Counted from the first letter of the stretch, positions 8,949 to 18,341 are shown. The stretch: DNA of 64,000 nt from Conyzicola nivalis (GCF_014639655.1 NZ_BMGB01000001.1:620001-684000), one strand, 5' to 3'. Numbers and translations are program-made. Notes: a model not told the origin generated them from the sequence alone.

Positions 8949-9509
8949 ATGGGACGCATACTCTTCGACACCGCGACCACGATCAACGGGTGGATCGCCG
9001 ACAGCAACAACTCACTCGCCTGGCTTTTCGCCGTCGACGGGGGTGAACACCCCGACAAGGGGCTGTTCCCCGCCGGCGTCGGGGCACAGGTCGAGGGTTC
9101 GACGACCTACGAGTGGGTTCTGGCCGAGTCCGACATTCTCGCCCACCCCGAGAAGTGGGCCGAGTTTCACGGCGACCGTCCGACCTTCGTGTTCACGACC
9201 CGCGACCTGCCGGTGCCCGAGGGCGCCGACATCCGGTTCGTGCGCGGTTCGGTGGCCGAGCACCTGCCCGCCATCCGTGAGGCAGCGGGCGACGGCGACA
9301 TCTGGGTGGTCGGCGGCGGCGATCTCGCCGGGCAGTTTCTCGACGCCGGAGCGCTCGACACGATCGCCCTGTCGGTCGCGCCGGTCGCGCTCGAGGGTGG
9401 GGCGCCGCTGTTCCCTCGCCGCATCGAGTCCGACCGGCTACGGCTCGTCTCGGCCGAGGCGCACGGCCAGTTCGCGCGGCTGATCTACGACGTGGTGCCG
9501 CAGGCCTAG
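8949..9509 (+). CDS. Dihydrofolate reductase / RibD C-terminal family protein
   Basis: The 186-residue protein has the YwjB/RibD_C arrangement: LFDTATTINGWIAD at the N terminus, GSTTYEWV in the first third (the G(R/S)xTYE motif), an IWVVGGGDLAGQFL nucleotide-binding loop and a hydrophobic C-terminal strand. Members are NADPH-dependent pyrimidine or pterin reductase-like proteins, and the substrate of this stand-alone copy is unknown. The start at ATG 8949 (MGRILFD) is supported by the strand it begins and by the -10 hexamer upstream. Confidence 0.8.
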   Translation: MGRILFDTATTINGWIADSNNSLAWLFAVDGGEHPDKGLFPAGVGAQVEGSTTYEWVLAESDILAHPEKWAEFHGDRPTFVFTTRDLPVPEGADIRFVRGSVAEHLPAIREAAGDGDIWVVGGGDLAGQFLDAGALDTIALSVAPVALEGGAPLFPRRIESDRLRLVSAEAHGQFARLIYDVVPQA

Positions 9510-9526
9510 GGAGGAGTGGCGGCGCG

Positions 9527-10345
9527 TCAGGCGGGCTGCGCGACCCCCGCGGTGTGCCGGTCGCCCGGACGGGCGAGCACGGTAGCGACGGTGTCGCCCG
9601 CCGCCGCGACGGCGTCGGCGAGAATCTCCGACGCGAGCGAGGGGTCTGCGATGTGGGTGACGAGCAGCGTGGTGGCCCCGACCGCCATGGCGAGCGCACC
9701 CGCGCCGGCGCCGGTGAGGTGGCCGTGTCCCTCGAGCTCCTGCTCGGTGGCCCGCAGGTAGGTCGCCTCGCAGACGAACACGTCGGCGCGGTCGGCGGCG
9801 GCGCGCACGCCCGCGCAGTCGGCTGTGTCGCTCGAGAACGCGACGACGGCACCCGACGCGTGGTGCTCGAAGCGCAGGGCGGCGCTCGGCACCGCGTGCT
9901 TCGCGGCGTGGGCGGTGAGCACGAGACCGTCGAGGATCTCGATCGGCGTCGGGGTCACGAGGTCGAGGCCGCGCACGTCGAAGGCCTGCGCGAGAGGCTG
10001 CTGCAGGGTCGGCACGGTGGGGATGCCGATGAGGTCGTCGAAGGATGCCACGTAGTCGAGGCTCTCGGCCGGGAGGTAGAGCGGGATGCGTTCGGCGCGG
10101 GGGGTCGGGAACTGCACCCGGAAGGCGAACGCGCCGAGGTCGAGCGCGTGGTCGGCATGCCGGTGCGTGACGACGATCGCACGGACGTCGTCGAGCAGTC
10201 CGCGGCGGGCGAGCTCCATCACTACGCCGGGGCCACAGTCGACGAGCACGGAGCCGCTCTCGGTGGTGAGCAGGTAGCCGCTGGCGGCCGAGGTCAGCAC
10301 CGGCGCGGTGGCGGCGACGCCGATGATGTCGAGGGTGAGGGTCAT
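9527..10345 (-). CDS. Metallo-beta-lactamase-fold hydrolase (RNase Z/PhnP-like group)
   Basis: This 272-residue protein has the metal-binding HxHxDH motif at H61-H63-D65-H66 (THRHADH), a later SSDT segment with the bridging aspartate, and a C-terminal LVTHIADPS histidine. The group includes RNase Z-like nucleases and cyclic phosphodiesterases such as PhnP, and the substrate cannot be read from sequence. It is the last gene of the ABC transporter operon, and its ATG overlaps the ATPase stop (ATGA). This suggests it processes the imported compound or something derived from it. That link is inference. Confidence 0.8.
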   Translation of the reverse strand: MTLTLDIIGVAATAPVLTSAASGYLLTTESGSVLVDCGPGVVMELARRGLLDDVRAIVVTHRHADHALDLGAFAFRVQFPTPRAERIPLYLPAESLDYVASFDDLIGIPTVPTLQQPLAQAFDVRGLDLVTPTPIEILDGLVLTAHAAKHAVPSAALRFEHHASGAVVAFSSDTADCAGVRAAADRADVFVCEATYLRATEQELEGHGHLTGAGAGALAMAVGATTLLVTHIADPSLASEILADAVAAAGDTVATVLARPGDRHTAGVAQPA

Positions 10346-11529
10346 GCGTGGGACTCCTGGTGGATCGAGGGCGAGAGTGTTGGCTGGTGGGGCGCCGGGG
10401 TGGGGGCGGTGCGGCCCCGGTCACGGTGCACGGTGGTCCCCGTCATCCGGAGTTCGAATCGCAACCGCGTGCCCGGCAGCCACGGCGTCTCGGCGGCGAC
10501 CGTGATTTCGGGCCAGCGCGGGTCGGCGACGCCATCGGTCAGCAGGCGCACGCGCAGGGCCCAGTGGCCGCCGTGCGGTTCGGCGTCGACGACGACGCAG
10601 TCGCGGACGCCAGGATCGAGCGCGCCGAGCAGATCGTCCGCGGCAGCCTTGTAGACCGAGGCGCCGTTGTCGGGGCGGATCACGACGAAGGCCGAGGCAC
10701 CCGCGACGGCGTCGGACGGCGAGAAGACGTCGCGCGGCACCTTCCAGTCGTCGGCGATGTGCACGCGGCGTTCGGTGACGCGGGCCGGCAGTACGGCGGC
10801 GCCGGCGACGAACTCGGCGACGAACGGCTCGGCGGGGTGGTTCCAGATGCGTTCGACGGTGTCGGCCTGCACGACGCGCCCGGCGCGCATCACGGCGACA
10901 CGGTCGGCGAGGGCGAGGGCCTCGGACTGGTCGTGCGTGACGATGATCGTGGTGCAGTCGGCCGCCGCGAGCAGCGCGCGCAGGTCGCGCCGCATGCCGT
11001 CGCGCAGCTGCGGGTCGAGCGCCGACAGCGGCTCGTCGAGCAGCAGTACGGTCGGGCGGATCGCGAGCGCGCGGGCGAGCGCCACGCGCTGGCGCTGTCC
11101 ACCGGAGAGTTCGGCGGGCATGCGGGCGGCGAATTCGGTCATGCGGGTCAGCTCGAGTGCCTCGTCGATGCGTGCTCCGCGTTCGGCGCGCGGGACCCGT
11201 TGGGCCGCGAGCCCGTAGGCGACGTTCTCACGCACGCTCAGGTGCGGGAACAGCGCGTACGACTGCGGCACGTAGCCGATGCCGCGGCGCTCGGCGCGCA
11301 GGCGGGTCGCGTCGTCGCCGCCGAGCCAGACGGTCCCGGTCGACGGAGTCAGCAGGCCGGCGATGAGGCGCAGCAGAGTGGACTTGCCACAACCGCTTGG
11401 CCCCACGAGCGCGAGCACCTCGCCGTCGCCGACCGAGAGCGTGACGTCGTCGACGGCGACCGTGCTGCCGTAGGCGTGGCCGACGCCCTCGAGGTGCACG
11501 GCGCTGCGGATGGAGGGGGTGGTGATCAC
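10342..11529 (-). CDS. ABC transporter ATP-binding protein, Fbp/Pot/Phn type
   Basis: The 395-residue ATPase has Walker A GPSGCGKS at 43-50, Q-loop Q89, signature LSGGQ at 141-145, Walker B LLLDEP at 162-167 and switch histidine in VTHDQSEAL. A C-terminal beta-rich extension (about 230-395) is a TOBE/OB-type regulatory domain, as in FbpC, PotA and PhnT. It powers the importer formed with the two permeases upstream. It starts at GTG 11529 with a 4-base overlap with the permease stop. The open frame continues far upstream but encodes no transporter sequence there. Confidence 0.92.
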   Translation of the reverse strand: MITTPSIRSAVHLEGVGHAYGSTVAVDDVTLSVGDGEVLALVGPSGCGKSTLLRLIAGLLTPSTGTVWLGGDDATRLRAERRGIGYVPQSYALFPHLSVRENVAYGLAAQRVPRAERGARIDEALELTRMTEFAARMPAELSGGQRQRVALARALAIRPTVLLLDEPLSALDPQLRDGMRRDLRALLAAADCTTIIVTHDQSEALALADRVAVMRAGRVVQADTVERIWNHPAEPFVAEFVAGAAVLPARVTERRVHIADDWKVPRDVFSPSDAVAGASAFVVIRPDNGASVYKAAADDLLGALDPGVRDCVVVDAEPHGGHWALRVRLLTDGVADPRWPEITVAAETPWLPGTRLRFELRMTGTTVHRDRGRTAPTPAPHQPTLSPSIHQESHA

Positions 11530-12323
11530 GAGGCGTCCTTCCGGGACAGCGAACGACGGGCGAGCAGGGCGGCGGCGATCGCGGCGGGAATCAGCGCGAC
11601 GCCGAACAGCACCGACCCGGCCGCCCCGAGTTCGAGGCGCTGGGTGGTGAAGGCCGAGTAGAGGGCGAACGGCGCCGTCTGATGCGCCGGAGGCACAACG
11701 AAGAAGCTGAGGTTGAACTCGCCGATGGAGAGAGCGGCCGCCATGAGCAGGGCCGCCGCGAGCGGCAGCCGGATGCCGGGCAGGGTGATGGTGAGGAGTC
11801 TCCGAAGCGGTCCTGCGCCGAGCGTCGACGCGACCCGTTCCGCCTCGATCAGCTTCGGGTCGGCCAGGGCCGGCACGAGACCGGCGACGAGGAACGGCAC
11901 CGTCACGAGAAGCTGACCGGCGACGAGCAGTGCGCCGCTGGAGCGCAGCGCGGGGTCGGAGGCCGCGAGGGCGAGGCCAAGTGCGACCCCGGGCACGGCG
12001 AGCGGAAGCATCGTGATCTGGCGGATGACCGCTGTTCCCGGCACGATCCGGCGGGCGATCGCGTGGCAGAGCGGCAACACCACGAGCACCGCGCCGACCA
12101 GCACGCAGGCGGTGACGGCGAGAGTGGGACCGACCTTCGGCTGCAGGAGCTGCCACGCCAGCACGTACCAGTCGCCCGTGATCCCGCCGACGAACGGGCC
12201 GCGCGACGCGTCGGGCGAGAGGGAGACGGCGATCGTGCCGAGGATGGGGACGAGCACGAAGACGAGCACGACACCGAGGGCGAGCGGGCCCACGCGTTCG
12301 CGGTAGCCGGGCCGGCGGGTCAT
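11526..12323 (-). CDS. ABC transporter permease (second subunit)
   Basis: The 265-residue membrane protein has about six helices and a binding-protein-dependent permease core with the EAA-loop region EAERVASTLGAGPLRRL, which contacts the ATPase. It pairs with the preceding permease, so the channel is a heterodimer. Start and stop overlap neighbours by 4 bases on each side, which shows tight translational coupling. Confidence 0.9.
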   Translation of the reverse strand: MTRRPGYRERVGPLALGVVLVFVLVPILGTIAVSLSPDASRGPFVGGITGDWYVLAWQLLQPKVGPTLAVTACVLVGAVLVVLPLCHAIARRIVPGTAVIRQITMLPLAVPGVALGLALAASDPALRSSGALLVAGQLLVTVPFLVAGLVPALADPKLIEAERVASTLGAGPLRRLLTITLPGIRLPLAAALLMAAALSIGEFNLSFFVVPPAHQTAPFALYSAFTTQRLELGAAGSVLFGVALIPAAIAAALLARRSLSRKDAS

Positions 12324-13231
12324 CGTGCGACCTGCGCGACGGGAGCGAGCACGAGCGGGAGATCGGCACCGGTTCGCGGCGACCGGCGCTCGAGCAGGCG
12401 AGCGACGGCGGTGCAGAGCACGAGCGAGAGCACGGCGAGGAGCGCGAGCACGACGGAGAGGGCGGCGGCGCTGCCCTGGTCGCCGCGGGTGTAGAGGGCG
12501 TCGGCGACGTCGAGCGGCAGCACCCGGATGCCCTCGGACAGCGTCGCGGCCGTTCCGTAGGCGCCGAGGCAGGTCGCCATGCAGACGCCGGCGGAAGCGA
12601 GCAGGGGAGCGCGAAGCAGCGGCACGGTGACGGTCGCGGCGACACGCAGCGGATAGGCGCCGAGCGAGGCGGCCACGACGGGGAGGTCGGGGTTGAGGGT
12701 GGAGGCCGCGCCGCGCAGTGTGCCGATCACGCGCGGGATGCAGAAGTAGACGTACGCGGCGGCGAGACCGCCTGCCGTGTACGCCCAGCGGGCGCCCGGC
12801 TCGCCGGTCGTGGTCTCGAGCAGCTGCGAGGCGAGGCCGTTACGGCCGAGAAGAACGATCACGAAGAAGCCGATGACGATTCCGGGGAAGGCGAGGGGGA
12901 AGACCAGGATCGCGTCGACCACGGCGGAGAGGCGGGGCCCGGAGCGGGCCAGTGTGAGCGCGGCGGGCGTGCAGACGACGAGGGTGATCGCGGTCACGGC
13001 GGCGGAGAGCACGATGGTGGTGACGAGCGACTGTCGCAGGCCGGCGTCGACGAAGACGGCCTGGTAGTTGGCGAGCGTGAATCCGGGCGCGGTCACACCG
13101 AAGGTGGTCTGTCTGAAGGAGTCGACGACCAGCTGGGCGAGGGGGCGCAGCAGGAACCAGGCGAGGAAAGCGAGCCCGGGCAGGGCGACCAGAAGGCCGC
13201 CCCACCCGGTCCGTCGTGCGAGTGCAGACAC
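12320..13231 (-). CDS. ABC transporter permease (first subunit)
   Basis: The 303-residue integral membrane protein has about six helices and an EAA-like loop around LPVVAASLGAYPLRV. The helix pattern matches FbpB/PotB/PhnU-type permeases. It starts at GTG 13231, 3 bases after the stop of the binding-protein gene. The transported ligand is not evident from this subunit. Confidence 0.9.
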   Translation of the reverse strand: MSALARRTGWGGLLVALPGLAFLAWFLLRPLAQLVVDSFRQTTFGVTAPGFTLANYQAVFVDAGLRQSLVTTIVLSAAVTAITLVVCTPAALTLARSGPRLSAVVDAILVFPLAFPGIVIGFFVIVLLGRNGLASQLLETTTGEPGARWAYTAGGLAAAYVYFCIPRVIGTLRGAASTLNPDLPVVAASLGAYPLRVAATVTVPLLRAPLLASAGVCMATCLGAYGTAATLSEGIRVLPLDVADALYTRGDQGSAAALSVVLALLAVLSLVLCTAVARLLERRSPRTGADLPLVLAPVAQVAR

Positions 13232-13234
13232 GGG

Positions 13235-14296
13235 TCAGCGGACCTGCGCCTGGTACGCCGTCACGAAGTCGGCCTGGGCGGCGGCGAGTGCCGCATAGTC
13301 GACGACCTCCGCGCGCTCGAAGTCGTCGGCGTCGGCGACCTTGGCCGCGACGTCGTCGGGAACCTCGCCCGAGATGGGGCGCACGTAGCCGCCGGCGAGC
13401 GTGGCCTGGCCCTCGTCGGAGAGCAGGTAGTCGAGCCACTTCTTGCCGAGCTCGGGGTGCGGCGCGTTCTTGACGAGGCCCGCGATGTAGGGAACCTGGA
13501 TCGAGCCCTCTTCGGGGATCGTCACTGTGAGCGGCGCGTCCTCGTTGTACTGGGCGGCGTAGCCGTTGAAGTCGGCGTCGATGAGGATGGGGATCTCGCC
13601 CTGCACGACCTTCGCCGTGGCGGTCTGGGCCGGGGTCACGGCGCCGTTCGCCTTGAGCTTCGTGAGGTAGTCGAGCCCGGGGCCGAAGTCGTCGATGGTC
13701 CCGCCGAGCGCGAGGTTGACAGCGGCGGCGACCGAGTAGCCGACGGCTGCCTGCGAGGGGTCGAGGTATCCGACCATGCCGGCGTACTTCGGGTCGAGCA
13801 GGTCGGCCCAGCTCGTCGGGCAGTCGAGGTCGCCGATCGCCTCGGTGTTGCAGATGAAGGCGATGGCGCCGGTGTGCACGGCGAACCACTTGCCGTCCGG
13901 GTCCTTCAGGCCGTCGGGGATATCCTCGAAGCCCTCGGGCTTGTAGGCCTCGGTGACGTCTGCGGTAACCGCGCTCGGTCCGAAGGCGATGCCGAGGTAG
14001 ACGGCGTCGGCCTGGGGCGCGCTCGCCTCGGCGACGAGGGCGGCGAGGGCCTGCCCGGAGTTCTTGGTGTCGCTGGGGGCCTCGACGGAGTTCTCTGCGC
14101 CGAACTGTTCGAGAAGGGCGCCGAAGTTGGCGAAGGACTCGGGGGAGTTGTACGTGATCAGGGTGCCTCCGCTGACATCCGACGACCCTCCCGAGGCGGA
14201 CGAGCCGTCGACGTCTGTGGACGCGCAGCCGGCGAGGGCGAGCAGGACAGCGCCGGATGCCACGGCTGCTGTGGCTCGGGAACGGGTGAAGATCAT
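13235..14296 (-). CDS. ABC transporter substrate-binding lipoprotein
   Basis: The 353-residue protein has a lipoprotein signal peptide with the lipobox LALAGC ending at C24, a serine/glycine-rich linker, and a family 1 periplasmic-binding fold starting TLITYNSPES. It captures the ligand outside the membrane. The closest general resemblance is to iron, polyamine, thiamine and 2-aminoethylphosphonate binders, and I cannot choose between them. ATG 14296 follows an AAAGG ribosome-binding site. It is the first gene of the five-gene operon. A perfect palindrome 28 bases upstream lies between it and the divergent LacI gene. Confidence 0.88.
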   Translation of the reverse strand: MIFTRSRATAAVASGAVLLALAGCASTDVDGSSASGGSSDVSGGTLITYNSPESFANFGALLEQFGAENSVEAPSDTKNSGQALAALVAEASAPQADAVYLGIAFGPSAVTADVTEAYKPEGFEDIPDGLKDPDGKWFAVHTGAIAFICNTEAIGDLDCPTSWADLLDPKYAGMVGYLDPSQAAVGYSVAAAVNLALGGTIDDFGPGLDYLTKLKANGAVTPAQTATAKVVQGEIPILIDADFNGYAAQYNEDAPLTVTIPEEGSIQVPYIAGLVKNAPHPELGKKWLDYLLSDEGQATLAGGYVRPISGEVPDDVAAKVADADDFERAEVVDYAALAAAQADFVTAYQAQVR

Positions 14297-14323
14297 GGTG
14301 AACCTTTCATCGGGGTGGGGTAG

Positions 14324-14337
14324 CTATAACGTTATAG
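14324..14337. promoter_or_regulatory. Palindromic LacI-type operator
   Basis: CTATAACGTTATAG is a perfect 14-base palindrome with a central CG, the hallmark of LacI/GalR operators. It lies 28 bases before the binding-protein ATG and 117 bases before the LacI-family gene. It contains TATAAC and TTATAG, so it may cover the -10 region of the transporter promoter. Binding of the adjacent regulator is inferred. Confidence 0.7.
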
Positions 14338-14454
14338 TCGGTGATGGCGGGGCAATTCGCCTTCCGGTAAATGGAAGATGAACAGCACCCGTCGGATTAC
14401 CCGGGCGGCCCGCAATCCGCCCGAACCACCCGCCGACGACGCTAGGAATATGCG

Positions 14455-15483
14455 ATGACCGCCGATCAGTCACACCGCCGACGCGTCTCGCTCGCCGACG
14501 TCGCGCGCGAGGCGGGAGTGTCGACCTCGGCGGCGAGCTTCGCCCTGAACGGACGCACCGGGGTGAGCGAGCCGGTGCGCGAGCGGGTCAAAGCCGCCGC
14601 CGAGGCGCTGGGGTACGTGCCGTGGAATTCGGCCGTCGCCCTACGCACCGGGCGGTCGGGGGCGGTCGCGCTGCTCATCCGCAACCTGCGCAATCCCTTC
14701 TTCCTCGACGTGATCAACGGCTTCGACGCGACCTGCGCTACCGCGGGGCTCGCGGTCATCATCGGGTCGGCCGACTACTCCTCCGATCGCGAGCGGGAGC
14801 TGGTCTCGACCTTCATCGCCCGGGAGGCCGACGGGCTGGCGCTCGCGCCGATCGGCGGCGGCGACGCGGCAGCGCGCTGGCAGAAATCGACGGGAAAACC
14901 GCTCGTGCTCATCAACGCCGCCAACCACTCGCCGCAGCTCGACGTGAGCAGGGCGCACGTCGACAGCGAGTCTGCCGTGCGCCAGGCGGTGGACCATCTG
15001 CGCGAGCTCGGCCACCGCCGAATCGCGATCGTCGCGGCGCCGCACGACCGCAGCGCCGACGACGAGCGGGTCGACACGTTCCGGGCGGAGATGACGCGCC
15101 ACCGGCTCGAGGGTCGGGTCGTCGAGACCGCGATGCAGCACGACCGGGCCGCGGAGGTCGTGGGCGCCGTGATGCGCGAAGACCCCGCGACCCGTCCGAC
15201 GGCCTACATCACGAACAGCGACTACATCGCGTCGGCGCTCTACTTCGCCGCGGCCGGCGCGGGGGTGCGCGTCGGCGAGGACATCAGCATCGTCGGCCAC
15301 GACGACCTCTCGACCAGCCGGCTGCTGGCGCCGGCCCTCTCCACGGTGGCGGTAGACCGCTTCGAGATCGGCGTCGCCGCCGCCACCCTGCTGATCCAGG
15401 AGCTCGACGGCGGCGAGCGCGACACGGTCGTCATCCCCGCGACCCTCGTGCCGCGCGGGTCGTCGGCTACGGCGGTGAATTAA
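14455..15483 (+). CDS. LacI-family transcriptional regulator
   Basis: The 342-residue protein has an N-terminal LacI helix-turn-helix (VSLADVAREAGVSTSAASFALNG, residues 11-33), a hinge helix (VRERVKAAAEALGYVPW) and a periplasmic-binding-protein-like effector domain. It would repress the divergent transporter operon through the palindrome at 14324-14337 until its effector binds. An AGGA ribosome-binding site precedes ATG 14455. Its stop overlaps the end of the convergent transglycosylase gene by 4 bases. Confidence 0.92.
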   Translation: MTADQSHRRRVSLADVAREAGVSTSAASFALNGRTGVSEPVRERVKAAAEALGYVPWNSAVALRTGRSGAVALLIRNLRNPFFLDVINGFDATCATAGLAVIIGSADYSSDRERELVSTFIAREADGLALAPIGGGDAAARWQKSTGKPLVLINAANHSPQLDVSRAHVDSESAVRQAVDHLRELGHRRIAIVAAPHDRSADDERVDTFRAEMTRHRLEGRVVETAMQHDRAAEVVGAVMREDPATRPTAYITNSDYIASALYFAAAGAGVRVGEDISIVGHDDLSTSRLLAPALSTVAVDRFEIGVAAATLLIQELDGGERDTVVIPATLVPRGSSATAVN

Positions 15484-16238
15484 CCGGCTGCCGGCTGCGA
15501 TCCGACGGCGGTTGTATACCGGTTGGCCATCGCGGCCACGTCGTCGACGTAGCTCTCGAGGTGGTTGTACGAGAACACCGCCGCCCGCCAGTTCTGCGGG
15601 CTGCTGAGATCGCCCGTCGCACACAGGTAGCGGGCCGTGGCGAGTGCGGCGTCGTCGATCTGGTTCGGATCGGTCATTCCGTCGCCGTTGCCGTCGGCTG
15701 CCCAGTCGGCCCAGGTCGACGGTATGAACTGCATCGGGCCCACCGCCCGGTCCCAGACCGCGTCGCCGTCCCAGACACCGTCTTCGGTGTCGGCGATGGC
15801 GGCGAAACCGTGCCCGTCGAGGGCCGGGCCGCGGATCGGGGGCGACGGGTATCCCTGGCCGTCGAGGCGGCTGCCGTCGATGGTGGCGTGCACCGACTCG
15901 ATCGCGCCGATCGCCGCGATCGTGTTCCAGCCGAGACCGCAGCCGGGCTGCTCCGCGCCGACGGTGAGGTCGGCCGAGGCATAGGCGATTATCGCCCTGG
16001 CCGGAATCCCCGTGGCGGCGCCCGTTTCCGCGGCCCACAGCGGGTCGACCCGATCGGTCGGAGCGACGAGCGCCGCGGCATTCGGAGCCACAGGGGCGGC
16101 GGCGGCCATCGGCGCCGCAACGGAAGCCGCAATGCGAGCCTCGGGTGCTTCGATCGAGGTGAGCCGCGTCAGCATCACCGCCGCCCCCACGATCACGACG
16201 ATGCCCCCGTACACGATGACGCGCAGGAAAGCGCTCAC
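15480..16238 (-). CDS. Lytic murein transglycosylase, MltB-like
   Basis: The 252-residue protein has an N-terminal membrane anchor (residues 5-25), an alanine/proline-rich linker and a lysozyme-like domain. The catalytic glutamate is expected in AIGAIESVH. VGPMQFIPSTWADWAADGNGDG and the C-terminal FSYNHLESYVDDV repeat the pattern of actinobacterial MltB/RpfB-type transglycosylases that cleave peptidoglycan glycan strands. The GDGMTDPN insert is typical of these. It acts outside the membrane. The start is GTG 16238. Confidence 0.85.
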   Translation of the reverse strand: MSAFLRVIVYGGIVVIVGAAVMLTRLTSIEAPEARIAASVAAPMAAAAPVAPNAAALVAPTDRVDPLWAAETGAATGIPARAIIAYASADLTVGAEQPGCGLGWNTIAAIGAIESVHATIDGSRLDGQGYPSPPIRGPALDGHGFAAIADTEDGVWDGDAVWDRAVGPMQFIPSTWADWAADGNGDGMTDPNQIDDAALATARYLCATGDLSSPQNWRAAVFSYNHLESYVDDVAAMANRYTTAVGSQPAAG

Positions 16239-16395
16239 GGTGTGATCGCCGCCGCGGCCGGGGAGGGCTGGGTGCGTTGCATTTCGGGTTCTTTCGTCCA
16301 GGGCCGGGCAGACGGCGACGAGGCGGCGGCGGCGCTGACATTGTCGTACATCAACGTGGCCGGGAGGTGTCGGGTTCCCGGCTGCCCGCTAACCT

Positions 16396-17697
16396 ATGAG
16401 AGCAATCCCCACGTTGCGCGGCATCCCCGGCACTATTCCTCCACAGACTAGAGACGCTTTGGCTTTCAGAACCCCCGTCGCGATGATGAGGCACGTGCCC
16501 CTTCCCGACTGGGCGTGGGCGATCATCTCCGGCGTCGCATCCATCGCCTACTTCCTCATCACCATCGAGACGGGCACCAGCTTCTTCGAGGCGAACGGCG
16601 GCCCATCCGTCAGCGCCCTGAGCGTGTGGGGGAGCGTCGCGCTCTTCGCGGTGCAGGCCGTTCCGATGATCTGGCGCACACGGGCGCCCGTTCTCTGTTT
16701 TGTACTCGTCTACCTGTGCTTCCTCGCGGCGGTCTACATCTCGATCGACCGCAACCTCACGATCACGATCACGTTCCTGTTCGCGATCTTCAACCTCGCC
16801 GCACTCACCCCGTGGCGCACCTGGGGTGCAGTCTTGGGCGCGGCGTTCGCCGTCGACCTCGCCGTCCACCTCGTCCTCGCCGCGATGAGCATCGGGGCAC
16901 TGCCTCCCGTGGCGGTCCTGGCGACGCTCATCCGCATCGTGCCCTCGTATGTCACCCCGATCCTGGCCGGCCTGCTCTACGGTTCGCAGCGCCGCCGAGC
17001 CGAGCTCGCCGCCGAGGCCGCCAACGCGCAGCGCCAGGCCCGCGACGGCCAACTCGCCGCCGCCGTCGCCGAAGAGCGCAATCGCATGGCGCGCGAGCTG
17101 CACGACGTGGCGGCACACCATCTCTCGGGCATCCTGCTGCAGACGAAGGCGGCGATCCGGGTGCAGACCTCCAACCCGTCGACCACCGCCGAGCTGCTCG
17201 AATCGATCAACAGCGAGGGCGAGCTGACGCTGCAGAACCTGCGCGAGGTCGTCGGCGTGCTGCGCGAAGACGACGAGACCGGCGCGGTGTCCGAACCCAC
17301 CCTCAGCCGGCTTCCCGACCTCATCGAGTCGGTCCGCACATTGCACCCCGCGATCGATCTCACCGTCGAGGGAGACATCGACGACCTGTCGCCCGCCACC
17401 TCGTTGGCCTGCTACCGGATCATCCAGGAGTCCCTGACCAACGTGCGCAAGCACGCGCCGGGCGCGTACGTGGCCATCCACGTCGATCGCTCCGCCCGCG
17501 AGGTGGTGCTCACCGTCTCGAACTCGGCGCCGCCGACCGACGACGCGACCGCCCCCTCGACGCGCGCCGGCCACGGCGTGGTCGGTATGCGGGAGCGCGC
17601 CACGATGCTCGGAGGTCGCCTGGACAGTGGCCGCACGCCCGATGGCGGCTGGCAGACCCGTGCCGTCATCCCGATAGAACGGCGGCCCGTCTCATGA
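16396..17697 (+). CDS. Sensor histidine kinase, HisKA_3 type
   Basis: Up to 433 residues: four or five N-terminal membrane helices, a short coiled segment (RRRAELAAEAANAQRQ), the phosphoacceptor region RNRMARELHDVAAHH with H236, and a C-terminal ATPase domain with GHGVVGMRERATMLGG. It phosphorylates the response regulator that overlaps its stop. The start is uncertain. ATG 16396 gives the longest frame, but TAACCT at 16390-16395 directly abuts it, and if that is the -10, ATG 16483 (MMRHVPLPDW) would be used. The input signal is unknown. Confidence 0.88.
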   Translation: MRAIPTLRGIPGTIPPQTRDALAFRTPVAMMRHVPLPDWAWAIISGVASIAYFLITIETGTSFFEANGGPSVSALSVWGSVALFAVQAVPMIWRTRAPVLCFVLVYLCFLAAVYISIDRNLTITITFLFAIFNLAALTPWRTWGAVLGAAFAVDLAVHLVLAAMSIGALPPVAVLATLIRIVPSYVTPILAGLLYGSQRRRAELAAEAANAQRQARDGQLAAAVAEERNRMARELHDVAAHHLSGILLQTKAAIRVQTSNPSTTAELLESINSEGELTLQNLREVVGVLREDDETGAVSEPTLSRLPDLIESVRTLHPAIDLTVEGDIDDLSPATSLACYRIIQESLTNVRKHAPGAYVAIHVDRSAREVVLTVSNSAPPTDDATAPSTRAGHGVVGMRERATMLGGRLDSGRTPDGGWQTRAVIPIERRPVS

Positions 17698-18341
17698 TCC
17701 GAGTCCTCATCGTGGACGACCAGCTTGTGGTGCGCCGCGGGCTACGGGTGCTGCTCGACGACTTCCCCGACATCGAGGTGGTGGCGGAGGCGGCGTCGGG
17801 TCCCGAGGCAGTCGCTCGGGTCACCGAGGTCACACCCGATGTCGTGATCATGGACATCCGCATGCCCGACGGCGACGGCATTGCGGCCACGCGCGCCATC
17901 GCGACGAGCGACGACCCGGTCCCCGTGATCGTGATCACCACGTTCGACGTCGACGAGTACGTGTTCGGTGCCATCGAGGCGGGCGCGGTGGGCTTTCTGC
18001 TGAAGAACACCGAACCCGACGACCTGGCCGACGCGGTGCGCGCCGCCGCCCGCGGCGACGGACTCGTCTCGCCGGCCGTCACACGCCGCGTGCTCGCCGA
18101 GTTCGCACAGCGACGCCGGTCGCCCGTCGCCTCCGACGCCGTCACCGCGGTTCTCACCGCCCGCGAACTCGACATCGTGCGCGCCCTGAGCCAAGGCCTT
18201 TCCAACGCGCAGATCGGCGGACTGCTGCACCTCGAGCCCGGAACCGTGAAGACGCACCTCTCGCGCATCATGGGCAAACTCGACATGCAGAGCCGGGTGC
18301 AGCTGGTGATCTGGTCGTTCCGCAACGGAATCGCCTCGTAG
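17694..18341 (+). CDS. NarL/LuxR-family response regulator
   Basis: The 215-residue protein has a receiver domain with acidic pair D8/D9, phosphorylation site D54 (VIMDIRMP) and switch lysine in FLLKN, then a LuxR-type helix-turn-helix (LTARELDIVRALSQGLSNAQIG). The ATG overlaps the kinase TGA (ATGA). The pair lies 84 bases upstream of the LanKC-like gene in the same direction, so it may control it. That is inferred from position only. Confidence 0.92.
   Translation: MIRVLIVDDQLVVRRGLRVLLDDFPDIEVVAEAASGPEAVARVTEVTPDVVIMDIRMPDGDGIAATRAIATSDDPVPVIVITTFDVDEYVFGAIEAGAVGFLLKNTEPDDLADAVRAAARGDGLVSPAVTRRVLAEFAQRRRSPVASDAVTAVLTARELDIVRALSQGLSNAQIGGLLHLEPGTVKTHLSRIMGKLDMQSRVQLVIWSFRNGIAS

Noticed and set aside
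9527-14296. Assignment of the ABC operon as a 2-aminoethylphosphonate (Phn) system
   Set aside because: The MBL enzyme and transporter type fit loosely, but no phosphonate-specific gene or motif is present.
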